From Erythroxylum novogranatense (Eukaryota; Streptophyta; Magnoliopsida; Malpighiales; Erythroxylaceae): 64,000 nucleotides of DNA. This document shows, in pieces, positions 22,887 through 34,251 of this stretch. A program made the position numbers and the translations under genes. Position 1 is the first letter of the stretch. Every line of letters starts with the position of its first letter. The DNA is taken from NCBI GenBank assembly GCA_029891385.1, contig CM057227.1:62497567-62561566 (forward strand), written 5' to 3'. The notes under the pieces are model-generated. The model worked only from the letters and a program-made list of their open reading frames with translations. It was not told the DNA's origin and did not search any database.

Positions 22887-24113
22887 CAATGGTAGAAGGG
22901 ACTAGAGGAGCTGAGTACTGAAGGTTGGAAGATACCCTAAAATGACTCATGGAAGCGCAAGGTCGGAGTGAGAAAATGTTCGCATAAGCACAAAGCCGAC
23001 ATGAACGACTACTTCTGGAAATGCAGAATAGAAGTGAGAGGTTACTAATGGAGGTGTAAAATAGAATAGAGAAATTGGAAAAAGAAATGTGGGAGTTACA
23101 AACGACGCTTTCGTCGGAACTATCGAAACAGGGGGGAGGAAGCAGTATAATTGATCATACACCTAAAAACAACCATACGCAACACGATAAAGAAGGGCAC
23201 GTTACGTCAACGAGGCTGAGCAGAATTGAGTTTCCTTCATTTGATGGGGGCAACGTTAAGTTGTGGATGTATCATTGTGAACAGTTCTTTCAGTTAGATC
23301 AAACTACGGAACAAATGAAGGTGAACATAATTACTCTGCGCATGGATGAACGCGCACATGAATGGTATCATTTGTTCATAAAAAATTGTAATAAAACATA
23401 ATTGGTGGAGTGAACAGAATTCACGAGGGCTCTTAAATAGAGGTTTGATGTAGAAATTTTTGATGATCTTGTGGGGGATTTTTAAGAGTTAAAACAAAAC
23501 TAGAATATTGTGTGCCGTTTGATCATCACTTGAATAGGTTTTCTCTTTCAAAGGAATACCTCATTGGATCCTTTGTTAAGGGCCTTAAGCTAGAGATTGT
23601 GTCGCGGTGAAGTTACATGAACCTCAGTCCCTACATCAGGTCTATACGTTAACTCGGAAACAGGAAGCAATATTGATGTCAACAAGAAACTCTATAGTGA
23701 ACAGATCCCAGTCCGCAAGGAACGCGATTAATGGAAATAATTTCAGTTCAACCTTAAAAGCACCCTACTCAATAACATTTAATCACAGTCCGGGCACAAA
23801 AGGTATATTACCCACACCGCATTCAACACTATAATCACCATCGATGCGATCTCACAAATCTTCAAAGCCCATCAATAGTAGAGACTTTGACAAAAGAAAG
23901 GCAAAAGGGCTCTATTTTTGGTGCGACGAGAAATATACATTCGGCCACAAATGTAAGAAGAGACATCTACATTTTTACGTAGTTTCTGAAGAGAATCATA
24001 GTGGGAAGGTATCAACCGATCAAGGGGAGGAGGATTTGGAGGAAGGCTGTGTAGACAAAGACTATCCCATTGTCTCTATGCAGGCAATGTTAGGGTTCTC
24101 CAGCAAGACATAA
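22887..24113 (+). pseudogene. Gypsy gag, degenerate
   Basis: From about 22890 the frame reads gag-like but with stops; the best open part (23075-23401) has SRIEFPSFDGGNVKLWMYH, CEQFFQLDQ and MDERAHEWYHLF, the usual gag core. The nucleic-acid-binding end (23844-24113) has LYFWCDEKYTFGHKCKKRHL, a chromovirus-type zinc-binding motif. Frameshifts occur near 23400-23610 and 23830. Confidence 0.75.
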
Positions 24114-24131
24114 TTTAAACAAACGCGATTA

Positions 24132-24538
24132 GTGGGAATACATCAATGGTGGCAGATTCACATACTCATTGATAATAGCAGGACACACAATTTTGTGAAC
24201 ATTACGGTGGCAAGGAAAGGGAAATGTGACCTTAGAGAAATTGATCATGTTTCAATTACTGTGGGTAGAGGTTTACAATTGCAATGTCGGCAGTGTTGCA
24301 GAAACTTTGCATAGTCCATGCAAGGCGTGCAGTTCAGTATGGTGCTCTAGTATTATCATTAGGAGGCTATGACGTCGTTTTGGGAGTTCAATGGTTAGTG
24401 GGATTAAACGATGTCTTTTGCAACTTCAGGACTCGAACAATGACGTTTAGTTGGGAGGGGAAGGTGGTGATCTTGCATAGAGATCCAAAGGGCAAATCAA
24501 GGATTGTTTCAAGTAAAGGGCTCTATAAGACTCTATAG
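24132..24538 (+). pseudogene. Gypsy protease, active site altered
   Basis: ILIDNSRTHNFVN stands where the family has Asp-Ser-Gly-Ser-Thr, so the catalytic motif has changed to Asp-Asn-Ser. A later frame (24284-24538) carries GGYDVVLGVQWLVGL, the second conserved block of retropepsins. The two pieces are out of frame with each other. Confidence 0.7.
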
Positions 24539-24556
24539 TGTTCATCGAGTGGACAG

Positions 24557-26060
24557 TTGCTTATGATACAACTTTCCACTCTCATCGAATATCAACTCCA
24601 GCAGATGCGAATGACGGAAGAACAAGGAAGTTTGTTTGATGAGATTAATGCAGTATTGTACAATTATTCAGAGGTGTTCCAGGAACCATCTCATCTCCCT
24701 ACGAATCGCAAGTACAACCACCAAATTGTGCTAACGGACAGAGTTGATGCAATCAACGTAAGGCCATACCGTTATTCAGAAACCCAGAAGTACAAGAGGT
24801 CAAACAACTAATGAAGCAGGGGTTCATCTCTACGATCCATATACATCGCCAGTAGTTCTTGTCAAGAAAAAGGACAACTCGTGGAGGACGTGCGTGGATT
24901 ATCGACAGCTAAACAGATATACGGTGAAAGACAAATTTTTGATACCCCTTATTGAAGAATTGTTGGATGAACTGCACAGGGCCAACTAGTTTTCTAAGTT
25001 GAATCTGCGTTCGGATTAACACCAAATCCAAATGCAACCCGAAGATATCCCAAAAATTGCCTTCAAAACGTATGAGGGACATTACGAGTTTTTGGTGATG
25101 CCCTTCGGGCTGACGAATGCGCCCTCCATGTTTCAGCGATTAATGAATGAAATGTTTAAACCATTTTTACGTCGTTTCATCATGATTTTTTATGATATAC
25201 TGATATATAGTTCATCATTAACATTACGTGTGGTTTGGGTGGGCCCGCACCATTGAGGTTTTGTCCCCTTTGATTTTTAGGTGAGCTTGTGCGAGGGTGT
25301 GCGGCGCTCGAACCTGTGACCTCAGGGTTTTGTTGGGTGCATGACCCACGCCTCACACCACTGGGTGCAGGCCCACCCAAACCAAAAAGGTGCCGCACAC
25401 CGCACAAGCTCACCTAAAACCAAAGGGACAAAACCTCAATGGTGCGCACCCAAACCAAAAAGCGCCTTTTGGTTTGGGTGAGCCCGCGATTGAGAATTTG
25501 TCCCTTTGTTTTAGTGAGCTTATCTTGAGGTGTCTTGGCCTTCAACTGTGTGACCTCGGGGTTTTGTTAGGTGCATGATCGACACCTCACACCACTGGGC
25601 TACATAGCTCATTGATGTGAGGCGTGGGTCATGCATCCAACAAAACCCTGAGGTCACAGGTTCGAGCGCCGCACACCCTCGCACAAGCTCACCTAAAAAT
25701 CAAAGGAGACAAAACCTCAATGGTGCGGGCCCACCCAAACCAACGTGTATAACATATTTCTGTAGCCCTTCATACATAACTGGACAATTAATTACTTCTG
25801 TGAGGAAGCAAATGTGTTTTCGGAGCTCAACAGGTGGATTACTTGGTTACCATCTCTGAAGAAGGTGTGGCAATGGATTTGCGGAAGGTAAAAATAATCG
25901 AAGAATGGCCTGTACCGAAGTGTATTAAGGAGTTGCGGGGATTTCTAGTAATTACGGGGTATTATAGGAGGTTCATTAAAGGATATGGAGCAACAGTAAA
26001 GCCACTAATAAAACTACTTACGAAGGAAAAAATATCTTTCAGAGCTGGCAACAAGAGGAA
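24557..26060 (+). pseudogene. Gypsy reverse transcriptase, split by a foldback insertion
   Basis: Blocks in order: [51 protein letters not shown] in shifted frames, then [23 protein letters not shown] and [12 protein letters not shown]. In the last block the family Asp-Asp pair reads Tyr-Asp, so a catalytic residue is lost. The domain is cut at 25230 by the 512-bp insertion and resumes after 25743 with the segment containing EGVAMDLRKVKIIEEWPVPK and RGFLVITGYYRRFIKGYG. Confidence 0.8.
25231..25742. mobile_element. Foldback element built of inverted SINE-like units, in the gypsy RT
   Basis: Ends are TGGTTTGGGTGGGCCCG and its inverse CGGGCCCACCCAAACCA, with near-perfect inverted arms of about 130 bp. 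A 5-bp duplication ACGTG flanks it (25226-25230 and 25743-25747). Inside are further partial copies, so the order is minus unit, plus tail, minus unit, plus unit. Each fuller unit, read outward, has a tRNA-promoter-like pair: an A-box-like TAGCCCAGTGGTGTGAGG (minus strand, about 25586-25603) and a B-box-like GGTTCGAGCGCC (plus strand, about 25660). I read it as tRNA-derived SINE units rearranged into a palindrome. A long-TIR MITE is the alternative. Confidence 0.7.
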
Positions 26061-26063
26061 CAG

Positions 26064-26435
26064 ATGGCTTTTGAGAGCTTGAAGAAGGCAATTATGTCTG
26101 CTCCAGTGTTGGAATTATCAGATTTCTCCAAATCATTTTTAATCGAAATCGATGCATGTGGCCAAGGAATCGGTGTGGTACTGCAACAAGAAGCCCATCC
26201 TATTGCCTTCTTAGGTAAGTCATTGACAAGGAGGCATCATTGGTTATCCAAGCATGAGGAGTTTCCGGTGGTAATTAAGGCCATCAAACAGTGGCATCAC
26301 TACCTGACTCCTAAACCTTTTATCGTCAGAACCGATCATCGGAGTTTAAAATACTTGTTGGAACAACGTTTGTCAACTCCGTTTCAACAATCGTGGCTAC
26401 TGAAGCTTTTGGGATATAATTTTCAAGTGCAATAA
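26064..26435 (+). pseudogene. Gypsy RNase H
   Basis: Open for 123 codons: VLELSDFSKSFLIEIDACG with the first catalytic Asp, GVVLQQEAHPIAFLGKSL, KHEEFPVVIKAIKQW with the Glu, and VRTDHRSLKYLLEQR with another Asp. Ends with a stop after YNFQVQ. Confidence 0.8.
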
Positions 26436-26590
26436 CGAAGTGGTAAAGAGAATGTTGCAGCAAACTGTCTCTCAAGAATCACGAGTGCAGAAATGTTAAT
26501 GATATCAGCAACATAGATGCAGGGTGAACTATTAGAAGAAATAAAAAGAGTTGGCAGGAAGATGGAGTAATTCTGAACTTAATCAGGACA

Positions 26591-27274
26591 TTGGAATCAG
26601 GCAATGCTAAAGCCTGTGCATACGAATGGAAGGAAGGGTTATTAAGATGGAAGAGATGTTTAGTTGTGGGGATCAACTCGAGACTCTATCAACAGATCAT
26701 AATCATTAGTCATGATGATGCCATAGGAGGCCATACTGGTGCAGTTGCCACTATGAAGAAGCTACAGAAAATGTTCTTTTAGAAGGGCATGGCTCGTGAC
26801 GTAAGGGTTTATGTTCAGAACTATATGAGTTATCAGAGAAATAAATATGACAACTCTACTTATCCCGGTTTACTGCAACCTCTCAGGATACTAGGTGGAA
26901 GCTGGAAGGAGGTGAGTATTGATTTTGTGGAGGGTTTACCTGTTTCAAAAGGAAAGTTTGTTATATTGGTGGTGGTAGATAGGTTCACAAAATACTCCCA
27001 CTTCATTCCCATCAAGAACCCTTATTCCGCCTGTGATATAGTTGAATTATTCCTTAATAGTGTGTTTAAGTTATATGGAATGCCAAAGTCCATAGTTAGT
27101 GATAGAGATCCGGTATTCTTGAGCAACTTTTGGCAAGAGCTACTTCAACTGCAGGGGGTTAAGCTGAAATATTCGACTGCATACCATCCACAAATGGATG
27201 GACAGACAGAGGCAGTAAACAAGATTCTCAAGACATATTTGATTTGTTTCTGCGGAGAAACACCTCAAAAATAA
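26591..27274 (+). pseudogene. Gypsy integrase with zinc-binding cysteines lost
   Basis: N-terminal His residues are present (ISHDDAIGGHTG) but the Cys pair reads Tyr and Tyr (VQNYMSYQRNK). The catalytic core is kept: SIDFVEGLPVSKG, VSDRDPVFLSNF, and HPQMDGQTEAVNK give Asp, Asp and Glu. A TAG lies at 26780. The frame breaks after 27274; the rest (to about 27960) reads in pieces, including a chromodomain-like WLIQWSDREN. Confidence 0.8.
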
Positions 27275-27960
27275 GGAGAACGGTTTGTGGTACAATACCA
27301 CTTATCGATCTACCATTAATACCACTCCGTTTGAAGTTTTGTATGGTTATCCTCCACTAGTGTATACTCCTTACATTGCAGGAGATTCGAAGGTTTTAGA
27401 AGTTGATAAGAGCTTTACATAACATGGAGGCTATGCTTAATGTTACAAGATTTCATTTACAGAGGGGCCCAAAATCGCATAAAGTTGTACGCGAATTCTA
27501 AACGGTCAGAGAGAGAATTCAAGGTTGGAGATATGGTGTTGTTAAAACTACAACCATACAAGTAGTTTTCTTTACAAAGGAGGAGCAATCAGAAGCTATC
27601 CCCACTATACTACGGGCCATACAGAGTGATTCAATATATTGGAGAGGTGGCTTATAAGTTAGAACTTCCAACCAATGCAACAATACATCTAGTGTTTCAT
27701 GTATCGTAGCCTAAAAAGGCACATGATGGCCAGGACCGTACTTCTTCATCGCTACCAGAATTCCTTACACCTTCAGAACGAGTTCCAGTAGCAATATTAG
27801 ACAGACAGATTATCAAAAGAAACAATCGAGCAGTCACACAATGGTTAATTCAATGGTCAGATAGGGAAAACACTAGCGCTACATAGGCATATGTTTTCGA
27901 CCTCCAGAAGTGATTTCCTAAAATCAGTATGATAGACAAAGACATTAAGGGGAAGGATAT

Positions 27961-28281
27961 TGTTGTAGAGATTGTCGAAGATGAAGGAGCATGAGCAAAA
28001 AAAACACAGAAGGTCTGGAATAGTAGTTAGATTATACGCAGCGTTTAGAATAAGACCAGAGAGCATCATATATAGTCGAGTGTAGGGGATGACTTGCAAA
28101 TTGTATTAAAGCGTGTCTCCAACATAATGTACAACATGTTTATTACGAACAAATGATGTTTTTTCCCCTCTCTACATATCTTTATCTGTAACTCTCCCTC
28201 TCTCTCTTTTCTATAACTAATTTCTATTATTCGAAGACTTCGTGTGAGCTGCGGTTGAGTGATGAATTAATTCTATTAACA
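27961..28281 (+). repeat. Right LTR of the gypsy element
   Basis: TGTTGTAGAGATTG to TCTATTAACA. Aligns along its length with 22530-22854. Confidence 0.85.
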
Positions 28282-28353
28282 GTTATGTTGATGGAAAGGA
28301 CTGCCTGAATAAAGTAATTTAGACATCCTTGATCAAAGTTGTATACCAAAGTT
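28282..28353 (+). repeat. Right copy of the flanking direct duplication
   Basis: GTTATGTTGATGGAAAGG to ATACCAAAGTT; partner of 22450-22529. It begins at the base after the LTR, and homology ends where the left copy meets the LTR. Confidence 0.85.
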
Positions 28354-28355
28354 TG

Positions 28356-30139
28356 CTACTTGAAAATATACGAACTATTACAATCATCGAAGCACTTTAA
28401 GGTTGAAAAAGTTTAAGAGAAGAGGGCAAGGGGATGAGTCCACTTTTGCCATATGCTTTATTCAAATAACCAGGTCTATGCAGATGGCATGATAGAACTA
28501 GGACCCTTGCCTGATTTATTGAGCTATAATATTCATTGGATTGTGGATTTAGAATAAGGTCCATTATTAGAGCTAGCGATAAATTTAATAATATTTGAAT
28601 CATTGCTTAAGGTCGGTTTGAATGGAGCAAATATGAGGCAATTATTGGTTTCCATTGCAAACTTATTGCAATTAGGTTTGTTTGGTTTTATTTCTTTTTA
28701 TTGTTTATTGTTTATTGTTTTAATTTTTGTTTTAAATAAAACAAAAATTTGTCTAGTCGCTAACATTAATATAGTTATATTTTATTATTGATAATAATTA
28801 TAAATTAAGTAAAACTTAAAAATAAATTATTTTAATTAATTAAAATTTTAATCTCTTATATAATATTTATGAATAAATTATCAATAAAATTATTTTATTT
28901 TATTAAAATAAATAATTTAAAAATGAATTTTGTATAAAAATTAATATATATTTTAAATTATCAAATTAAATTTTATTTGAAATATATATATTTTGAAAAT
29001 AATTTTATTTTATTTTATTTTATTTAATTACAAAAATAAAATAAATTATTAAATAAAATTAAATTATTGATTATAAAAACAAAATAAAAATCAATTTTGT
29101 GATTTCATAAATTTTAAAAATTAGAAGAAACTAAAACTATAATAAATAATCAATAATTGAGATAAATAATTTTAACTAAATTTAAAAGACAAATATATAA
29201 ATAAAATATTTTAGGAAATTTAGTTGTTTGTTGTGATCAATGTTATAAATATCGTCGATATCGATATTGGATTTGATTACTGTACTATACTTGTAGTAGT
29301 ATCGTCAATATCGATATCATTTTGGGTAATTTTTAAATTTATGAAATACTCTCTGAATTTTTAAATTGCAAAATAGTCCTTCAATATATTGTATTGTATA
29401 CTTTATAATTTTACATCAACTTTGTCTCTAAAATTATAATAATAATAATTTAAAATAATAATTTACTTAATTTTGTTAACATTATTTTACATATATTTCA
29501 CTTATAAATAATAGCCACAATTATTATGAAAAAGATTATTTAATCATCATACAAATATAAAATTAAGAACAATGCAAAGTATTTAAAATATCACAATTTC
29601 ATCTTATAATAAAAATAATTTCATCAAAATATCAAATAAAAGAATAATAAATATCCATTACTCTATAATACTTACAATTTACAATAAGAGTTCGTGCAAA
29701 GAACTATCAAGAACTGAAACTTGAACAAAAATATTTAAAATTATATCACATATATAGAACTTGACATATGCACCAAATATAAGTGAAATTAAAAGAATAG
29801 GAGAAACAAAACCTAGAGCTTCATTTAATCAACTACTTGTTATAATTGCATTGAATCCGATTCTCATTTGGTACAAAATTCTCATTCACCATCATTAAAA
29901 TTCATTGCATCAAATGATATTTCATTACTTTCCTATTTAAGGTTTTCTTCCAAGTCACTCTCATCTATCAAACTCGATTCCTTAGAAACTCAATCTGTTA
30001 AAATATCAATATTATCAATACAAATTAGATCTACTGAATTACTTATTGTATTAAGAGTCCTTGTAAACAATAAAATTAAATTATTAACAAATTATAAGCA
30101 ATTATATCTAACTTAACAATAGTAATAACAAACATTTCC
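28356..30139. other. Very AT-rich intergenic DNA
   Basis: No gene seen. From about 28640 to 29220 it is almost only A and T, with runs of AATAAATTATT. At 29250-29315 two near copies of TATCGTCGATATCGATAT occur about 50 bases apart. Confidence 0.5.
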
Positions 30140-30334
30140 TAAAGCTTTAAAATTGTATCGAATAAAGACCAAGTCATTCAATCTTTTATGCTCCAATTTA
30201 TTATTTTTATTGGAATGGATGAATTCAAACGTGCTTGAATTTCTTTCACAACCTGTTGCACTCACATTTTGATTTAGAATTCAAATTGTAAACTTTTGTA
30301 ATTCTAGAACACCACTTCCAAATTCGACCCACCA
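30140..30334 (-). pseudogene. hAT transposase C-terminal (dimerisation) relic
   Basis: Minus-strand translation gives WWVEFGSGVLELQKFTI, a stop, ILNQNVSATGCERNSSTF, then EFIHSNKNNKLEHKRLNDLV and FIRYNFKAL. The W(W)xxFG...LQ...I spacing followed by SATGCERN and HSxKxNxL...RLxxLV is the signature of the C-terminal dimerisation region of plant hAT transposases. One stop interrupts it, and no other transposase part was recognised. A dead fragment of a DNA transposon. Confidence 0.75.
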
Positions 30335-30528
30335 AGAAATTATAAGTCAGTAAGATAACAAAAGTAGTGTTATAAACAAAATAAAGTGATGATTAATTTT
30401 CAATAAGTAATATAAGTGAAAAAATATATACTTGGATTATGTTTTTCTCTTCGACGAATTGCAGTTGGCATCTCGAAATCACCAGAAGCCTATTTATAAT
30501 TCTCCATTTGTGAGCTTAGGAGATCTTG

Positions 30529-31677
30529 TGTTGATTGATTTTTTCTAAGTATGCTAATTATGAAATAACCACAAGTGCATGACATAGCTGTAGTTAGCAT
30601 CGACAAGTAGCGGTCAATCCCCCCTAGATACCCTTAATTAATTGATCTTTTATTAAGTAATTGTTTTATTGATTTATCAGACCATGGATATTCCTATAGT
30701 ATGTTAATAGCTCACTCTTGAGTATAATAACAACTAATCGTAAGGCTATTATCCAAATTATTTAGATTAAAGTTTAAAAAATTGCTTTACCAATTTATGA
30801 ATCCCGCTATTAAGATTGACCCTAATTTGAAGGATTTATGTAATCATATTTCTAGGATTACAATCAACTCTTTTCAATTACGGTAGATCTATTCACACAC
30901 AATAATTTTCAATCTCTATATTATGAAATCAAATCATGCACTAATATTTCAGATCTATTAGAACATATATTAAACACATAATTGAATCATAGTATATCAA
31001 TTTGAACAATAATAAAAGAATCAAAACATGTTATTGCACAAAACTAGGGTTTATCAAACCTAGGCACTAAAAGAAGTCAGTTACACATTGTGGAAAATGA
31101 AATCAAACATAAACAAAAGGACAAATGAATTGAAAACAACGAGTTCATAATTTTAAATTTCCTTATTTCTCTTATGTCGAATATTCTTGCAAGGTAGAGA
31201 TTTAATCTTGTATTCTGATGGATATTTTCTTCGTGGTTTCTACTTCATCATCATCATCATCATCATTCCCCTTTTGAACGATCTCATCTTCTATAATTGC
31301 CTCCTGATGTCTACCCCCCTATTTTGCCTCCAAGCTTGTCCTTTTATAGTTAATTTTTCTGGGTGATGCATGGACTGATACACGACCATGTATCAGATAG
31401 TTTTGTAACCTAAAATACCTAAAATTTGTGATGCTGCATGGTTTAAGAGAAGTACACAGACAAATGCACGATCGTATATCCCTTCTATGCTTCAAAATCT
31501 CATTTTATATTGTGTTTTCATATGAATTCTTCTCCTTTAAGTATGTGAAGGAAATTATAACCTATAAACACACTTAGAGCAAATTAAGTACCAAATATAC
31601 GACAAAAATATAAAATATCAAGCAAATACACATTAATTATGGGATATAAATATGATATAATATGCATATATCAAACA
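30529..31677 (-). repeat. Probable LTR of an Athila-like element (minus strand)
   Basis: Read on the minus strand, GAGGACAAGCTAAAAGCTTAAGTGTATGG directly before TGTTTGATATATG matches the purine-rich 3' boundary typical of Athila elements (a GAGGACAAGC block, then a short tract, then TGTTTGAT). The LTR would run from 31677 down to about 30529 (..AATCAACA). The purine tract itself has decayed. The left edge is a guess from the TG/CA ends. An ATC trinucleotide run lies at about 31248-31266. Confidence 0.4.
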
Positions 31678-33179
31678 TCCATACACTTAAGCTTTTAGCT
31701 TGTCCTCAGGCAAACCATAATCAAAATTATAAATCTTAGAACATCGATCCCTCATCAATCTTAACTTAACTATTCATATTATAAATCGTCATATCTTATT
31801 GAATCATATCAATGTACAATTAGAATCAAGTTATCCTAATATTAACTTCATAAGTCCATATTAATAATAATCACATTGAAATTAGAAGCATAAACTTTTG
31901 CATTAAGATTTCACTCAATGCGCTCAAATATTTGGGGTGAAGAGTATCAAAACTCTCAATCAATACGTAGACTTGTAATATTATCACGTCTCCACTATTT
32001 CTGTATGAACTAGAAACAAAAATCAAAAGATCTTCATACGGTTGTAATGGGGCTTAGGTATGGTATGGTTAGGATATCAAAAATTGAAGGAAATTTACTA
32101 AAGGAAAATTACAAGACTTGTTTACAAAACACACAGGTTCTTTTAGTACAACTCTATTGGTACCATATGCTTATTCACAAATTTTTCTATCAATTTGAAC
32201 ATAATAATTGGAGCATTCAGTATCACAATTAAAGAAATAATGGACCTTTCAATAATTTCAAGTCTCAACAAGTAAATACTGTAAATAACCTTCAGAGTTC
32301 AGGATAATAAAATTTTTTCAATAAAAATAGGATCAAGGTTAATAATATGGGTTAATAACAATGAAAAAAGGCTAAGGCTCAACTTGGTTATTCCTAAAAG
32401 AATACAATTATAGGTATGGTAAATATCAAAGAAATACGTTAAAACAAGTTGTTGAATCTAAGTGCCTTTATCATGTTAATGCTTTTAATTTAGCAAATAT
32501 GGTCTCAATATGCATAATGAAAGCACATTCTGGAATTGTTATAGTATACATGATAACATACATGAAAGAATAAAAACAACTTAAAATTTTTAACTTTTCG
32601 CTCTTAGGCTCAAAAGCTCACGAAAAGATGGGTTTATATGTGTAAATAATATGCAGTATCTTCCAATTTGATTATCTTAATGAATACTAAAAATATAACT
32701 TAGAAAAGTAATTTTATTCTAACTATCGTTTTTGCATACCAATTCAACTCAATATTCAACAATGAAATAGAGTATTGATAGATAGATTTTAATTAAGTCA
32801 AGATATTAGTTCATAAAATATTATAATTAATTAGGATTCTAATAAGCTTAAAGAAATCATTAAAAATCATAAATTCCCTCCCCATACCTAAAGTTGTACA
32901 TTATCCCAAACGTACACGATGTAAGTATATATAATAAGTGGGAAGGCTTAGTGGTACTTTCCTGATTGTGATGATTTTTTTGATTTTCGATCCATCCAAT
33001 TTTAGATTACATCCTGAAAAATATATAAGAAAAAGGGATAAAACGAAACAAACGAAATAAAAAATAACACAATTGAAAATAAAAAAGAACATCATTAATT
33101 ATAATGTTAGCGAGGACAAAATAATTAATAGGAAGAAAATAAGAAATAAATACAAAAGATAAAAAAGAACATACAAAAC
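31678..33179. other. Non-coding 3' internal region of the Athila-like relic
   Basis: AT-rich, no supportable ORF. It lies between the coding relic (33180 onward) and the boundary motif at about 31678-31715, where Athila elements carry a long untranslated region. Confidence 0.35.
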
Positions 33180-34150
33180 TAAGCATCTCCTGCATCATGT
33201 GATCCTGGATGATCTGATAAAGAAGAGCTCTCATGATGATGATCTTGGCTAGGTGGAGGAGTTGTGGCGCAAGTAACCTCGCCAAATGATTGGGGCTTGA
33301 AATTAATGCCTAATTGGCTAGCCACCAAGAGCATTAGCTCTCCTATCCATCCAATTGTAGACCTCAGCTCGCTCATATGTTCCATAAGGCCAACCTACTG
33401 TCTCTCCAACTGAGCTATCGCTAGTTAGTCCTAGTCCTCCAGTGCAATCCCATTGGTTTGAAATGGCAGTGACTGTGGCTGTGGTGACTACTTGGCTCTG
33501 TCTCCTCCCTCTGTTACAGGTTCGTTAGGCTCCCTAATAAGTCTATACACGTCTCTTGTGGCCCCAAACATTAATGAACCATGTGCATATGTTACATTAC
33601 ATTCAAGTTGAGTGTTACCATGCTCGTCATCTATTACATCAGGAGTAGCTAATTAAATACCCCCTTCTTTGTGCTAGCTTAGTCATGTAAGGCCCAACAC
33701 ATATTGTGACGACCTTCTTATCCTCACTCAGATGTTGGATAAACTAGACAAGCGCATATCTCAAGTGGATAGGTGTCTGTTTACTCATACTCCAGAGGTG
33801 GAAAACATCCTTGTTCTTGATGACTCCCCAACTATCTCCTCGACCGCTTAAGGTATGAATCAAGATAGCATGAATGTATCTGAGTGTTGGATGGCATAGG
33901 GTCGAGTCTTTGGATTTGCTTAGATGATAGTCGTCTTTAATGATGATTTGACTCTCGAAATGTCATGTAGACAACTTGTATGGAAGATATATTCGTAATG
34001 CTTGGTACCCTAGTGTCTGAACATAATCTCGATTGTACAAACCCATGGTGATGGAGAACTCGATATAACTTATATAATGCATCTCCTTCATCATCCTGAA
34101 TTGGACCGTATTAGGGTGATCCCCATTGTAACATCACTTTAAAAGGACCT
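33180..34150 (-). pseudogene. ATHILA ORF1-like protein relic
   Basis: Minus-strand reading from about 34150 gives FRMMKEMHYISYIEFSITMG, then LYNRDYVQTLGYQALRIY, a stop, then LRYIHAILIHTLSGRGDSWG, VIKNKDVFHLWSMSKQTPIH, another stop, VVTICVGPYMTKLAQRRG and, after more decay, MSELRSTIGWIGELMLLVAS. The order (an R..H..l.r...R.....v...dlf.lw...... LA-like core followed by a polar tail) resembles the ATHILA ORF-1 / putative plant transposon protein family. Stops and frameshifts show it is dead. Function is unknown; the position next to the 3' end of the element suggests the extra ORF after pol. Confidence 0.5.
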
Positions 34151-34251
34151 TTAAAGTGAGCTCTCTGTAAAAAGGTTCCACAATTCCAAAAAATCGAGAC
34201 TGACAATGTGTTGTAACTCTAGTTAAAATAAAATAACTAGAATACTATTAT

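Larger units (their letters stand above)
22530..28281 (+). mobile_element. Degenerate Ty3/gypsy (chromovirus-like) LTR retrotransposon
   Basis: LTRs 22530-22854 and 27961-28281 (about 325 and 321 bp, visibly diverged) bracket gag, protease, RT, RNase H, integrase and a chromodomain-like end, in gypsy order on the + strand. A primer site reading TAGTATCAGAGCAGA follows the left LTR; a purine tract (TTAAGGGGAAGGATAT) precedes the right LTR. Every domain has stops or frameshifts, and the RT is split by a 512-bp foldback insertion. It is a dead copy, inserted just downstream of AARE. Confidence 0.9.

Noticed and set aside
33395..33425. tRNA-like D-arm on the minus strand (TAGCTCAGTTGGAGAG)
   Set aside because: No anticodon stem or T-arm (GTTCRA) at the right distance; it lies in the ATHILA-like relic, where it encodes protein-like residues.
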